A stretch of DNA of 20,009 nucleotides, from positions 1-20,009 of IMG/VR virus record IMGVR_UViG_3300009167_000039. One strand, given 5' to 3'. This document shows, piece after piece, positions 1 to 7,072 of the stretch. The notes under the pieces are model-generated. The model was not told the DNA's origin. It did no database searches and saw nothing but the letters and a program-made list of their open reading frames with translations. Source of the stretch: a virus. How positions within the stretch are numbered: position 1 is the stretch's first letter; every line of letters starts with the position of its first letter. The translations under genes were made by a program, and so were the position numbers.

Positions 1-897
1 AACATAAAATATGAAATAGTAGAAAATAAATCTATCTTTGTACATACAAAAAGTCAACATAATTATTGGGGTAAGACATTTACAGAAATTATATTAAATG
101 ATAAACCAAAAGATATAGAAGATGTACTTGAGTATAAATGTCCAGTTTTTACGGTAAAAATTTCTGATAAAATTAATGAACCATGTAGACCTTTTATGTA
201 TTATATATTACATCATATATTAAGGATGGCATCAAAACCAGAAGGTTATATAAATGCTGATTTTTATTTTAAAAGACCGGATGGTAGTTTAGTAGAATTT
301 ATTCTGGATTGTAATAATAGGAATAGAGGTTATAGAAGTTTAGCAGAAATAAATTTATCTATTAATAATTTAATTTTACTAGATGATATAGATAAGATTA
401 ATATCTATCTTAATACAAATAATAATCATCTAACTCAAACAGAAATTTTTATGAATTTAAATTGGGATAGTTATTGTAAAATTAAAAAAGGTACTGTAGT
501 AACTAATGAGAATTGTATAAGAAGGGGGCGTTCATATTATAATTATTATCATATCCAACATACTGGAGAACTGATTAGTATTAAAAAGAATAATTGTTTT
601 ATAATTAAAACACCTAATAATGCTAATACAATGGTATACGGCCCAATTCGTACATTAGAATATATAAAAGTAGATAAAGGAAAGTTTAAGGTTGGGGATT
701 TTATTACTCCTAAAACTTATTATTTAGAATATGGGCCGGCTTTATCACATGTTATAGAAAATTATGAAGGAGGTTTTGTAAAAATACAAACTGATCTCCC
801 ATTTAAATCTAAGGGTAGAACAGATATATTTTATGAAGATGATTTTAAGCGTTTACCTAAAACCAAATATGAAGAATATGGTATAGAAAGTATTTAA
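1..897 (+). CDS. Hypothetical protein, 5'-truncated by window edge
   Basis: The reading frame is open from base 1 to a TAA at 895-897, giving at least 298 residues. The Met codon at 196 is internal: no Shine-Dalgarno sequence precedes it and the frame stays open upstream, so the true start lies left of the window. I do not recognise the protein. It is rich in Asn, Tyr, Ile and Lys, with no signal peptide, membrane helix, Cys cluster or nucleotide-binding motif in the visible part. The composition is markedly AT-driven, like the following small genes. It is the first visible gene of a rightward cluster ending at the terminator at 2484. Real coding is likely from the long open frame; the function is unknown. 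Confidence 0.75.
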   Translation, partial: NIKYEIVENKSIFVHTKSQHNYWGKTFTEIILNDKPKDIEDVLEYKCPVFTVKISDKINEPCRPFMYYILHHILRMASKPEGYINADFYFKRPDGSLVEFILDCNNRNRGYRSLAEINLSINNLILLDDIDKINIYLNTNNNHLTQTEIFMNLNWDSYCKIKKGTVVTNENCIRRGRSYYNYYHIQHTGELISIKKNNCFIIKTPNNANTMVYGPIRTLEYIKVDKGKFKVGDFITPKTYYLEYGPALSHVIENYEGGFVKIQTDLPFKSKGRTDIFYEDDFKRLPKTKYEEYGIESI

Positions 898-947
898 ACC
901 CTTGTGGTAGAATTATATTTTTCCCCCGCAGAAAAAGGAAATTTAAA

Positions 948-1175
948 ATGGATAGATTTCATAATAAATACGGTGCTATGACTCAAGAGGCTAAAAATAT
1001 TTCTTATGAATTGGAAGAGGCTATTAAGCCAATTTTAGATAAATATAAAGATGATATAGAAATTTTAGTTTTTATGAGAGAGGCTATACCATTTCTCCTA
1101 ACATTTGTTAGTGAATATATTTTAATTTACTCTTTTGGTTTAGTTAAAAAAGATAAAGATAAAAATGAATTATGA
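948..1175 (+). CDS. Hypothetical small protein (75 aa)
   Basis: The ATG at 948 is preceded by AAAAAGGAAA at a good distance. The product is 75 residues: a charged N-terminal half with helical character (residues 1-40), a hydrophobic stretch around residues 45-63 that could be one membrane-associated helix, and a Lys/Asp-rich tail. The short gap upstream (898-947) shows no convincing promoter. The 3' end overlaps the next gene by 11 bases, indicating translational coupling. No family is recognised. Confidence 0.65.
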   Translation: MDRFHNKYGAMTQEAKNISYELEEAIKPILDKYKDDIEILVFMREAIPFLLTFVSEYILIYSFGLVKKDKDKNEL

Positions 1176-1416
1176 TAAAGTTGTTGAAAACCTGCTAGAA
1201 AAATTATCGGCAATTACTGGAGATGCATCTGTAATTCATGATGTAATTGTTTTAACTAGTTTATTAGAATCGGGTATAAAATTATATAATAATAACTATA
1301 AATTTCCTAATATTATTTATCCTGAATCTTCTTTAAAGACTATTATTGATAGAGCAGAGGATTTTCTAATTAAAAATGCTTTAAATAAAATTACAAAGAA
1401 AAATAAAGGAGAATAA
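1165..1416 (+). CDS. Hypothetical small protein (83 aa)
   Basis: This frame starts inside the last codons of the preceding gene; its ribosome site is weak (AAAGATAAA), consistent with coupled translation. The product is an 83-residue, mostly helical soluble protein ending in a Lys-rich tail (residues 72-83). No motif is recognised. The stop is immediately followed by the ATG of the next gene, and an AAAGGAGAA ribosome site for that gene lies within the last codons here. Confidence 0.6.
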   Translation: MNYDKVVENLLEKLSAITGDASVIHDVIVLTSLLESGIKLYNNNYKFPNIIYPESSLKTIIDRAEDFLIKNALNKITKKNKGE

Positions 1417-1417
1417 A

Positions 1418-1756
1418 ATGTCGTACGGAATATTAATTTTAGAAAAAGATTGGGCTGATGAATTTGATGTAGTAGGATTTATGTTATTGGATGAAGAAAA
1501 AAATACTACATATTTAAAAATGAAAGATGAAAATCCTGAGTTTTTTAAAGAAAAACGTGAATGGTATTTTGGAACCAATGAGGGATTTGAAGATTTTAAA
1601 TATGATGACATAGACTATAAGGAACTTAATAAAGAAGAGTATGATATTTTAAAAAGAATTTTGTATAGCAGTCCTTACTCTAGTTCTTTTGGACAATTTC
1701 CATATATCATGGATGATATAAATGATTATTACTATAGTTTAGAAGAAAAGAAATGA
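1418..1756 (+). CDS. Hypothetical acidic protein (112 aa)
   Basis: The start ATG sits behind AAAGGAGAATAAA, one of the best ribosome sites of the rightward cluster. The 112-residue product is strongly acidic and aromatic, with many Asp/Glu, Tyr and Phe residues, for example the DDINDYYYSLEEKK tail. Acidic, aromatic small phage proteins can act as DNA mimics or host-enzyme inhibitors, but nothing here identifies a target. The stop overlaps the next start (ATGA). Confidence 0.65.
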   Translation: MSYGILILEKDWADEFDVVGFMLLDEEKNTTYLKMKDENPEFFKEKREWYFGTNEGFEDFKYDDIDYKELNKEEYDILKRILYSSPYSSSFGQFPYIMDDINDYYYSLEEKK

Positions 1757-1983
1757 AAAAGAAAATTACCGGAGTAAGAACCCTACCTTATAAAGATTAT
1801 TTTATAGTACAAGTAGATAGATTTACTTCTAATCCTGTTCCTAGACTAGAGACTAGGTATTATAAATATAAATATAGTACTAAACATATTTATACTGTAG
1901 TAGAAAGGTTTACAAATTGTATTTTGATTCTTAATTTAAGAATTGTTCAAGAAATGAAGGAATTAAATAATGTCAATGTATGA
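1753..1983 (+). CDS. Hypothetical basic protein (76 aa)
   Basis: It starts in an ATGA overlap with the preceding stop. The product is 76 residues, basic, with a Tyr/Lys-rich middle (residues 34-47), suggesting a small beta-rich nucleic-acid- or protein-binding domain, but no family is recognised. Its 3' end overlaps the next gene by 14 bases and contains that gene's ribosome site (AAGGAATTAAATA). Basic charge directly after an acidic neighbour could mean the two products pair; this is only a guess. Confidence 0.55.
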   Translation: MKKKITGVRTLPYKDYFIVQVDRFTSNPVPRLETRYYKYKYSTKHIYTVVERFTNCILILNLRIVQEMKELNNVNV

Positions 1984-2287
1984 ATGTGCATATTGTGGAA
2001 GTGATGAAGGTGGTTATCCAGCAGTTATTATTGTATTAAATAATAATATGGATTATAATATTCCCGGCAATAGTGACTGGGATGGTTTACATGATAAAAT
2101 CTATTGGGAATTTAAAAGAAATCCAGAGACTATTGGTTTATCAGATAGCGAGCTTATCGCTTTAGTTTGGGATAAATTTTATCTAGAATTAGGTAAACGT
2201 GATTTATGGTTTTGTACTGATAAGTGTGCTAGAAAATATTTAAAACATAGAAAATCAGAATGGGAATTAAATAATGAACACGGATGA
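1970..2287 (+). CDS. Small zinc-binding protein (105 aa)
   Basis: The product has an N-terminal C-x2-C (Cys6, Cys9) and a C-terminal C-x3-C (Cys82, Cys86) flanking a roughly 70-residue insert rich in Asp, Asn and Trp. This is the layout of a split treble-clef zinc finger. The ATG at 1970 is served by AAGGAATTAAATA, a sequence nearly repeated before the next gene. The function is unknown; DNA or protein binding is possible. It ends in an overlap with the following gene. Confidence 0.65.
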   Translation: MSMYECAYCGSDEGGYPAVIIVLNNNMDYNIPGNSDWDGLHDKIYWEFKRNPETIGLSDSELIALVWDKFYLELGKRDLWFCTDKCARKYLKHRKSEWELNNEHG

Positions 2288-2459
2288 ACAAGGTTATGAA
2301 GGTTCTCGTTTAAGAGATGAACAAATTAGATTAAAGAAAAAAATATTAAGATTATTAGCAAAAGAGTTTTATATACATTCCACTGGTAAAACTGAACTTG
2401 ATAGAGGTGTTGCTATAGGAATTCGTTTTGCTATGACAATTATAGAAAATAATCTTTAA
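2274..2459 (+). CDS. Hypothetical small protein (61 aa)
   Basis: This is the last gene of the rightward cluster; it starts within the preceding gene behind GGGAATTAAATA. The product is 61 residues with a charged helical N-terminal half (Arg/Lys/Glu rich, residues 10-32) and a short hydrophobic C-terminal helix. No family is recognised. Its stop lies 24 bases before the terminator stem. Confidence 0.6.
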   Translation: MNTDEQGYEGSRLRDEQIRLKKKILRLLAKEFYIHSTGKTELDRGVAIGIRFAMTIIENNL

Positions 2460-2483
2460 ATAATTAAATAGTTTTTAAATAAT

Positions 2484-2519
2484 AATCCCCCTGAGTTTCG
2501 GCTCAGGGGGATTTTTTGT
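2484..2519 (+). terminator. Strong intrinsic terminator between convergent operons
   Basis: A 12-bp perfect stem (2484-2495 with 2502-2513, core CCCCCTGAG/CTCAGGGGG) closes a TTTCGG loop and runs into a T tract (ATTTTTTGTTTT). It ends the rightward cluster. Read from the other strand the same stem is followed by ATTATTTAAAAA, a weaker U-rich tail, so it probably also stops the leftward RNR transcript, whose stop codon lies at 2521. Confidence 0.92.
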
Positions 2520-2520
2520 T

Positions 2521-5004
2521 TTAAATTTCCCCGTTAGAATTTGGTAGATTTAAAATCTGGAAAGTCTTTGACTTATCTCTATAGATTGTACCACCCTTCA
2601 ATCCTGATTGCCACATATAATTAAATATTCTAAAGATTTCTTCAGGTGTAGTATCCTGAGGACAGTTTATAGTCTTGCTTACTGCGTTGGATATAAATTC
2701 TTGCCAAGAAGATTGCATATCGACATGATCATAAGGAGAAATTTCGTGAGAAATACTAAAAATGCGTTTTAGTTTTTCTGGAATTTTTTCCAGCCCATTT
2801 AATGACCCAAATTTTTCAACATGAGATTTAATTTCATCAATCTCAGATTCTGAAAACCCATACTTCTCTAATTTTCTAAATAAAATCGGATTCAATTCCG
2901 TAATATAATCTTTAGCAGTGTTTCCTATACCCTCTGTTATGTTTCTCCTATAGGAGAGGGCAAAGAATGGTTCTATGCCTGAGTTTACACCTGCTAAAAG
3001 TGCGATAGTGCCGGTTGGAGCGATAGAAGTTACTGAAACGTTCCTTAAACCGGCATTTTTTATTTCTTCAAAATTAAACCTGCCTGATTTATTATACCTA
3101 GAGTGTAAAACCCTCTCAATATGGCTTAAATTGACCTTTTCTGGGTCATACATAGGAAATGCGCCTCTTTCAATACCTAAATTTATAGATTCTAACCAAG
3201 AAAAGAAGGTTATAAACCAACTTAGGTAATTAGATAAGCCTTTAGAGTCATCAGAGTTATATGGTACTTCTAATTCAGCTAAAAGATCAGCTAATCCCAT
3301 AACTCCTAAGCCTAATCTCCTTAAACCACTAGACCACTCATTTATTTTCTCTACTGGGGTATAAGATAGGGTTTGTACATTGTCTAAGAACCTGATAGCA
3401 GTTCTAACTGCATATTCTAAGAATTCAAAGTCAATTTTCTCATCTTTAACAAAGGAATACAGATTTAAAGACCCTAAACAGCAAGGTTCATAAGGAAGTA
3501 GAGGTACCTCTCCACAATTAGCTGAAACTATACCTGAAAAATCACCTGCTACTGGTTTATCATCAGCAATTATGTAAGTATGTGTACCCAATACTGTACC
3601 ATTGTAAACATCGTATTTTTCTTCCAATTCTCTGATAGAGACTACTTTATGATTCCTAATTCTGTTTCTACCATGAATTTGGTTATGTTCTTCTATAGTA
3701 ACTAGTTCTAAGTTCTCTAATCTGTTATTTACAGGGTTTAAATCCTTATGATGCAGGATTAAACCACCTTCTATCTTCTCATTGAAGTGTTCCCATACCA
3801 TCCTAGCTGTATACTGATGTTTAGCCTTACCATTCACCCAACCGTGTGCACGGATATGCTTATCAACATGAACACCACCTGAAAAGGCACGAATTGATTG
3901 CCCAACTTTTAAATCCTTAGCTTTAATTTTATAGCCTCTAAAAGAATAGAAATTATGATCTGGAGTACATTTTACTTTTAATCCAGAATCAAACTCAACC
4001 TCTAAAACATTAACATTTGTTCTAGTTAACCTGGGTCTCTCCATAACGGATACTCCAGGTAATTTTGTCTCAGGATTCCAGGTATAAACTAAAACATCAT
4101 AATCTTCATCTGCTAATTCTTTAATTGTACGAGGTCCATCATAAACAGTTAATATTTTAGTATCCCCGGTAATACAAGGATTAGTAGTCTCTAAATTACC
4201 TAGATATGGTACTAAATTATCTTCATTAGCCCTGTCATAGAAGAAAACTCCCGGGTCTCCACTAGTCCAAGCCATATCAGCGATTTGTTTTAATAAATTT
4301 TTATCCTCACCTTTCATATACTCATCATCTATAACTACAGAGATATTGAAGTGAGATAACTGATCATCTTGTAGAGTTTTTTCTAGTACATGGAAATATT
4401 TAGTACCTTTCTTATCTAGACCATTTAACTCCAAATTTCTTTTGTATTCTTCTAACAATCTTTTATTCCGAGAATTTGGAGTGGATTTGTAGTTAATAAA
4501 CTTCTCTATATCTTTATGATTAATACTAAGCATACCCATTTGAGCACCCCGTCTGGATGCTTGGGAAATAACCTCACCAGTCTGGTCAAATAAAGACATA
4601 AAACTAAGAGGACCTGAAGCTTTACCTCCGGTAGTCTTTACCTCAGCACCTTCTGGTCTAAGCTTAGAAAAGTTATACCCGATACCACCTCCCCATGCAA
4701 AAATCTCAGATGCATCTTTTAGAGTCTGATAGATAGACTGTCTTGAATCCTCTATTGGGAGTACAAAACAATTGTTTAAGTTTTTAATATTAGTACCTGC
4801 ATTAGCTAAAATTCTACCTCCTGGTATAAATACTAAATTATAAATCAACTCAAAGAATTGCTTTGTATACTTTTCTTTATTTTCTTCAGTCTCTTCAGCA
4901 CTAGCTATATAAGATGCTACCCTCCAACAAGCCTGTTCCCAGGTTTCTCCAGGAAATGCGGTGTACTTCATATTGAAAATTTTCTGAGCTTTATCACTCA
5001 ACAT
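2521..5004 (-). CDS. nrdJ: Class II-type ribonucleotide reductase containing an intein
   Basis: Reduces ribonucleotides to deoxyribonucleotides for phage DNA synthesis. The precursor is 827 residues; removing the 220-residue intein (277-496) leaves a 607-residue enzyme. Visible landmarks are the first redox Cys in NNCFVLPIEDS (Cys79), the RRGAQMG segment typical of adenosylcobalamin-dependent enzymes (residues 151-157), the active-site NP/CGE (Asn275, Pro276, then Cys497 and Glu499 after splicing), the second redox Cys in PCCLGSLNL (Cys508/509) and the phosphate-binding APTGTIAL (662-669). No ATP-cone is present at the N-terminus. The C-terminus stops soon after GGTIYRDKS, without the usual CxxC tail. 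The start is backed by AGGAG seven bases upstream. It is the last gene of the leftward block. Class II is inferred from the motifs; the RNR call is firm. Confidence 0.9.
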   Translation of the reverse strand: MLSDKAQKIFNMKYTAFPGETWEQACWRVASYIASAEETEENKEKYTKQFFELIYNLVFIPGGRILANAGTNIKNLNNCFVLPIEDSRQSIYQTLKDASEIFAWGGGIGYNFSKLRPEGAEVKTTGGKASGPLSFMSLFDQTGEVISQASRRGAQMGMLSINHKDIEKFINYKSTPNSRNKRLLEEYKRNLELNGLDKKGTKYFHVLEKTLQDDQLSHFNISVVIDDEYMKGEDKNLLKQIADMAWTSGDPGVFFYDRANEDNLVPYLGNLETTNPCITGDTKILTVYDGPRTIKELADEDYDVLVYTWNPETKLPGVSVMERPRLTRTNVNVLEVEFDSGLKVKCTPDHNFYSFRGYKIKAKDLKVGQSIRAFSGGVHVDKHIRAHGWVNGKAKHQYTARMVWEHFNEKIEGGLILHHKDLNPVNNRLENLELVTIEEHNQIHGRNRIRNHKVVSIRELEEKYDVYNGTVLGTHTYIIADDKPVAGDFSGIVSANCGEVPLLPYEPCCLGSLNLYSFVKDEKIDFEFLEYAVRTAIRFLDNVQTLSYTPVEKINEWSSGLRRLGLGVMGLADLLAELEVPYNSDDSKGLSNYLSWFITFFSWLESINLGIERGAFPMYDPEKVNLSHIERVLHSRYNKSGRFNFEEIKNAGLRNVSVTSIAPTGTIALLAGVNSGIEPFFALSYRRNITEGIGNTAKDYITELNPILFRKLEKYGFSESEIDEIKSHVEKFGSLNGLEKIPEKLKRIFSISHEISPYDHVDMQSSWQEFISNAVSKTINCPQDTTPEEIFRIFNYMWQSGLKGGTIYRDKSKTFQILNLPNSNGEI
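3517..4176 (-). mobile_element. Intein with HNH homing endonuclease, in the RNR gene
   Basis: This is an in-frame 220-residue insertion between NP and CGE of the RNR active site. It begins with Cys (CITGDTKI, splicing block A). It carries the block B motif TPDH (precursor residues 347-350), and towards its end a block F-like THTYI (His475) and a terminal SGIVSAN followed by Cys+1. Between them is an HNH_3-type endonuclease core with ILHHKDLNPVNNRLENL (about residues 416-432) and a later EEHNQIH. The HNH domain would allow homing into intein-less alleles. The residue before the final Asn is Ala, not the usual His, which may slow or alter splicing. Confidence 0.9.
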
Positions 5005-5476
5005 TGTTAACTCCTAATAATATTTTTAATTCTTCTATATCTCTAAGACTATCAGCAGGCTTATAATAATTTATAACACCATACCCAAAATCTTTAATAG
5101 GTTGTTTGATCATCTCAGAATCATACTCCCAACCAAGTAAATTAACTTGTTTAAAATCTTTAGAAACAGATGCTAACACTAAAATATCAGCATGTTTTTT
5201 ATAAACCTCTCTAAGCAGGTTGTATGGTTTTAATGCAGTTTTTACATCTATAGTAATATTCCCAACATGGAAATCTATTCTACCATCTCCCGTAGATTTC
5301 AATGACCAATCTGGTTTTGTACCAAATTCTTTATAAAAAGCAAACTCTCCTAGTAGACCGATAAGTTCATAGTTTTCACTAAGAGGTCTGCTACTAGATT
5401 GTCCAAGATGTAAATTGTGTCTAGCACTTGCAATATATTTTATACTACCTAATTCACTATCACTCACAATCATATG
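4994..5476 (-). CDS. PD-(D/E)XK nuclease-like protein
   Basis: An early helix with GLLGEFAFYKEF supplies a Glu. A later strand pair, GDGRIDF and then TIDVKTA, gives the Asp...Asp-x-Lys arrangement of the PD-(D/E)XK nuclease fold. Either a nuclease or a non-catalytic relative is possible; the target is unknown. Two starts are available. ATG at 5491 has no ribosome site; ATG at 5476 has GAAGAG seven bases upstream and overlaps the preceding stop, so 5476 is preferred (160 aa). The gene ends in an overlap with the RNR start, so the two are translated together. Confidence 0.7.
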   Translation of the reverse strand, partial: HMIVSDSELGSIKYIASARHNLHLGQSSSRPLSENYELIGLLGEFAFYKEFGTKPDWSLKSTGDGRIDFHVGNITIDVKTALKPYNLLREVYKKHADILVLASVSKDFKQVNLLGWEYDSEMIKQPIKDFGYGVINYYKPADSLRDIEELKILLGVNNVE

Positions 5477-5657
5477 AACACTCTTCATCATCTACAAATG
5501 TAATAACACCTTTAATTATTTCATACTTTAAACCACATTTACATACACCAGTATCTCCAGCTTCACCATAAACAGTTTCTCCGCACCACAAACATTTAGC
5601 CCAATGTTTCTTCTTCCAATCATTAGTTAAATCTACAATAAGTTTAGGTAATACCAT
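5460..5657 (-). CDS. Small zinc-ribbon protein (65 aa)
   Basis: The 65-residue product contains C-x2-C (Cys22, Cys25) and C-x-C (Cys39, Cys41) in a compact ribbon, followed by an acidic tail with two more Cys residues (DDEECSYDCE). It is probably a small metal-binding adaptor or nucleic-acid-binding ribbon. The start lies inside the upstream gene (14-base overlap) behind GAGAGG. No specific family is recognised. Confidence 0.65.
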   Translation of the reverse strand: MVLPKLIVDLTNDWKKKHWAKCLWCGETVYGEAGDTGVCKCGLKYEIIKGVITFVDDEECSYDCE

Positions 5658-5865
5658 TTTTTAACCTCTCAAAAACATCATCGTATGCAGTACAAGTTAA
5701 CATATGACCTTGTGCACTTCCAATAAGATAACTGGCTACCATTAAATGATTAATGTTATCCATGTTAACCTTCTTTCCATAGATCATACCATCTTCAATC
5801 TGTTTCTTTATCTGATCAGCTTGTTCTTTTATTATAAATTCTATATACTCATCATGAGTATCCAT
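5644..5865 (-). CDS. Hypothetical protein (73 aa)
   Basis: The product is 73 residues with a helical charged N-terminal half and a Gly/Met-containing C-terminal half; no motif is recognised. Its ribosome site and start, GGAGATATAAAAATGGA, are identical to those of the membrane-protein gene starting at 6677. It overlaps the next gene by 14 bases and sits two bases after the nucleotidase stop. Confidence 0.6.
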   Translation of the reverse strand: MDTHDEYIEFIIKEQADQIKKQIEDGMIYGKKVNMDNINHLMVASYLIGSAQGHMLTCTAYDDVFERLKNGIT

Positions 5866-5867
5866 TT

Positions 5868-6404
5868 TTATATCTCCAATACTTTAGGTAATTCTGAAAT
5901 ATCATTAATCCATAATATCTTCTTAGTAAGAGAATCTAAGAAATAATCCTCATTCCAAGGCTGTCTAACCCCGATAACTTGAGTATAGTCATAAATTTTA
6001 TGGATATACTCCGCTCTATCCTCAACATAATAATCAAAGTTATGATAAGCAATGTATTCTGCTTTATCATTTAGAACAAGAGTGCTACTAGTATTAGGAA
6101 ACTCCCATAGACTTAACCATCTTCTAGTAATAACTTCCGTAATTTTAGGTCTTTGAGTTATATAAGCAATGGAGTAATCCTTAGCATATCTCCATACAGT
6201 TTCTACTGCACCCTTATAAGGTTCTCCAACCTGATAGAAATACTTATCCTCTAACAAAGGCTTGATCAAATGTTGAAAAGATAAATAATTCATCCAAAAA
6301 TAAGTATAAGTTACATCTACTTTACCTTCCATCCATAAATAATCATATATATGCTGATGCCACGGATATAACACTCCATCAATATCAAACCCTAACCTTT
6401 TCAT
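5868..6404 (-). CDS. HAD-family 5'(3')-deoxyribonucleotidase-like phosphatase
   Basis: The protein has the HAD core: motif I GFDIDGVLYP with nucleophile Asp7 and acid/base Asp9; motif II ITQRP with Thr83; motif III Lys114 (NDKAEY); and the acidic metal-binding site YYVEDRAEY with Asp129. Its length (178 aa) and the DxDGVLYPW start fit the phage 5' nucleotidase group, which removes phosphate from nucleoside monophosphates. Placement with dUTPase, dNMP kinase and RNR supports a role in nucleotide pool control. It starts behind AAAAGGAGAAAGAA. The exact substrate cannot be read from sequence. Confidence 0.8.
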   Translation of the reverse strand: MKRLGFDIDGVLYPWHQHIYDYLWMEGKVDVTYTYFWMNYLSFQHLIKPLLEDKYFYQVGEPYKGAVETVWRYAKDYSIAYITQRPKITEVITRRWLSLWEFPNTSSTLVLNDKAEYIAYHNFDYYVEDRAEYIHKIYDYTQVIGVRQPWNEDYFLDSLTKKILWINDISELPKVLEI

Positions 6405-6416
6405 TTCTTTCTCCTT

Positions 6417-6677
6417 TTATAAATAATCTAAAGTTTTATATTCATCATCTAAAGGATTATACTTAGGCTTTAAATCATCTTTAAACCATTGATAACCGCT
6501 GATAACTGCATTAGCACCTAGGATAACCGATGAAGGAATTAACCCGTACTGTTTGATGCTTATAGCGTAATAAATCCATAGGATACTATTCAAAGCACTA
6601 ACTACCCAACCCCATTTATTCTTTCTCCCTAACAAATACATTGTTAATACTACTGTAAAAGACAATACCCAATCCAT
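6417..6677 (-). CDS. Small PnuC-like membrane protein (86 aa)
   Basis: Three hydrophobic helices (about residues 2-16, 22-42, 46-65) are followed by an acidic cytoplasmic tail. WGWVVSALNSILWIYYA and the later ISGYQWF resemble the repeated Trp-x-Gly / Tyr-x-Trp pattern of PnuC nicotinamide-riboside transporters, but the protein is only about a third of a full PnuC, so it would have to oligomerise or do something else. The ribosome site GGAGATATAAAA is shared exactly with the gene starting at 5865. The family call is tentative. Confidence 0.6.
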   Translation of the reverse strand: MDWVLSFTVVLTMYLLGRKNKWGWVVSALNSILWIYYAISIKQYGLIPSSVILGANAVISGYQWFKDDLKPKYNPLDDEYKTLDYL

Positions 6678-6679
6678 TT

Positions 6680-7072
6680 TTATATCTCCATTCTTATAGG
6701 TGCGTGATTAAACTTACCCTTTAAAATATATACCTTTAGTAACTTATCTTGTTCTTTAGCTAAATCAATGCTGTTCTTAGTACCTGAGGATTTACCATCC
6801 CAAAAAGCTACTAATAAATCACAATAATCTACAATCTCCTTATTCCTTACTACACCAGCAGACCTTCCATAAACCTGCCATTGAGCAGGGAATATAATCT
6901 TACTTAAACGCATTTCATTTGCATACTTATCAGCTAGAGTATCAATACCTTTAGCACCACCAGATACTATAACATTCACATGATATTTAGCTATTATAAA
7001 ATCTAATTTATCCTTAACCTCATCATAAAAAGAATCGTCAAAAATTCTAGAACCTACTACCGCCAGTTTCAC
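6680..7072 (-). CDS. YspA-type SLOG (DUF2493-like) nucleotide-binding protein
   Basis: The Rossmann-like fold starts LAVVGSR (residues 3-9) and continues with the phosphate-binding loop SGGAKGIDTLAD (37-48) and the C-terminal DYCDLLVAFWDGKSSGT. These are the marks of the SLOG superfamily, YspA branch, related to DprA and LOG proteins, which bind nucleotides or nucleotide-derived ligands. The start is GTG at 7072 behind AAGGAGACAAT, overlapping the methyltransferase stop. The family is thought to sense or cleave nucleotide ligands; the ligand here is unknown. Confidence 0.8.
   Translation of the reverse strand: MKLAVVGSRIFDDSFYDEVKDKLDFIIAKYHVNVIVSGGAKGIDTLADKYANEMRLSKIIFPAQWQVYGRSAGVVRNKEIVDYCDLLVAFWDGKSSGTKNSIDLAKEQDKLLKVYILKGKFNHAPIRMEI

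Noticed and set aside
1381-1611. Leftward open frame of 76 codons
   Set aside because: It is antiparallel to well-supported genes with good ribosome sites and has no ribosome site of its own.
3091-3119. TTGAGA-N17-TATAAT on the leftward strand inside RNR
   Set aside because: The -35 is imperfect and only the end of RNR lies downstream; likely chance in AT-rich DNA.
2975-3229. Rightward open frame inside RNR
   Set aside because: It is a shadow of the RNR coding sequence on the other strand.
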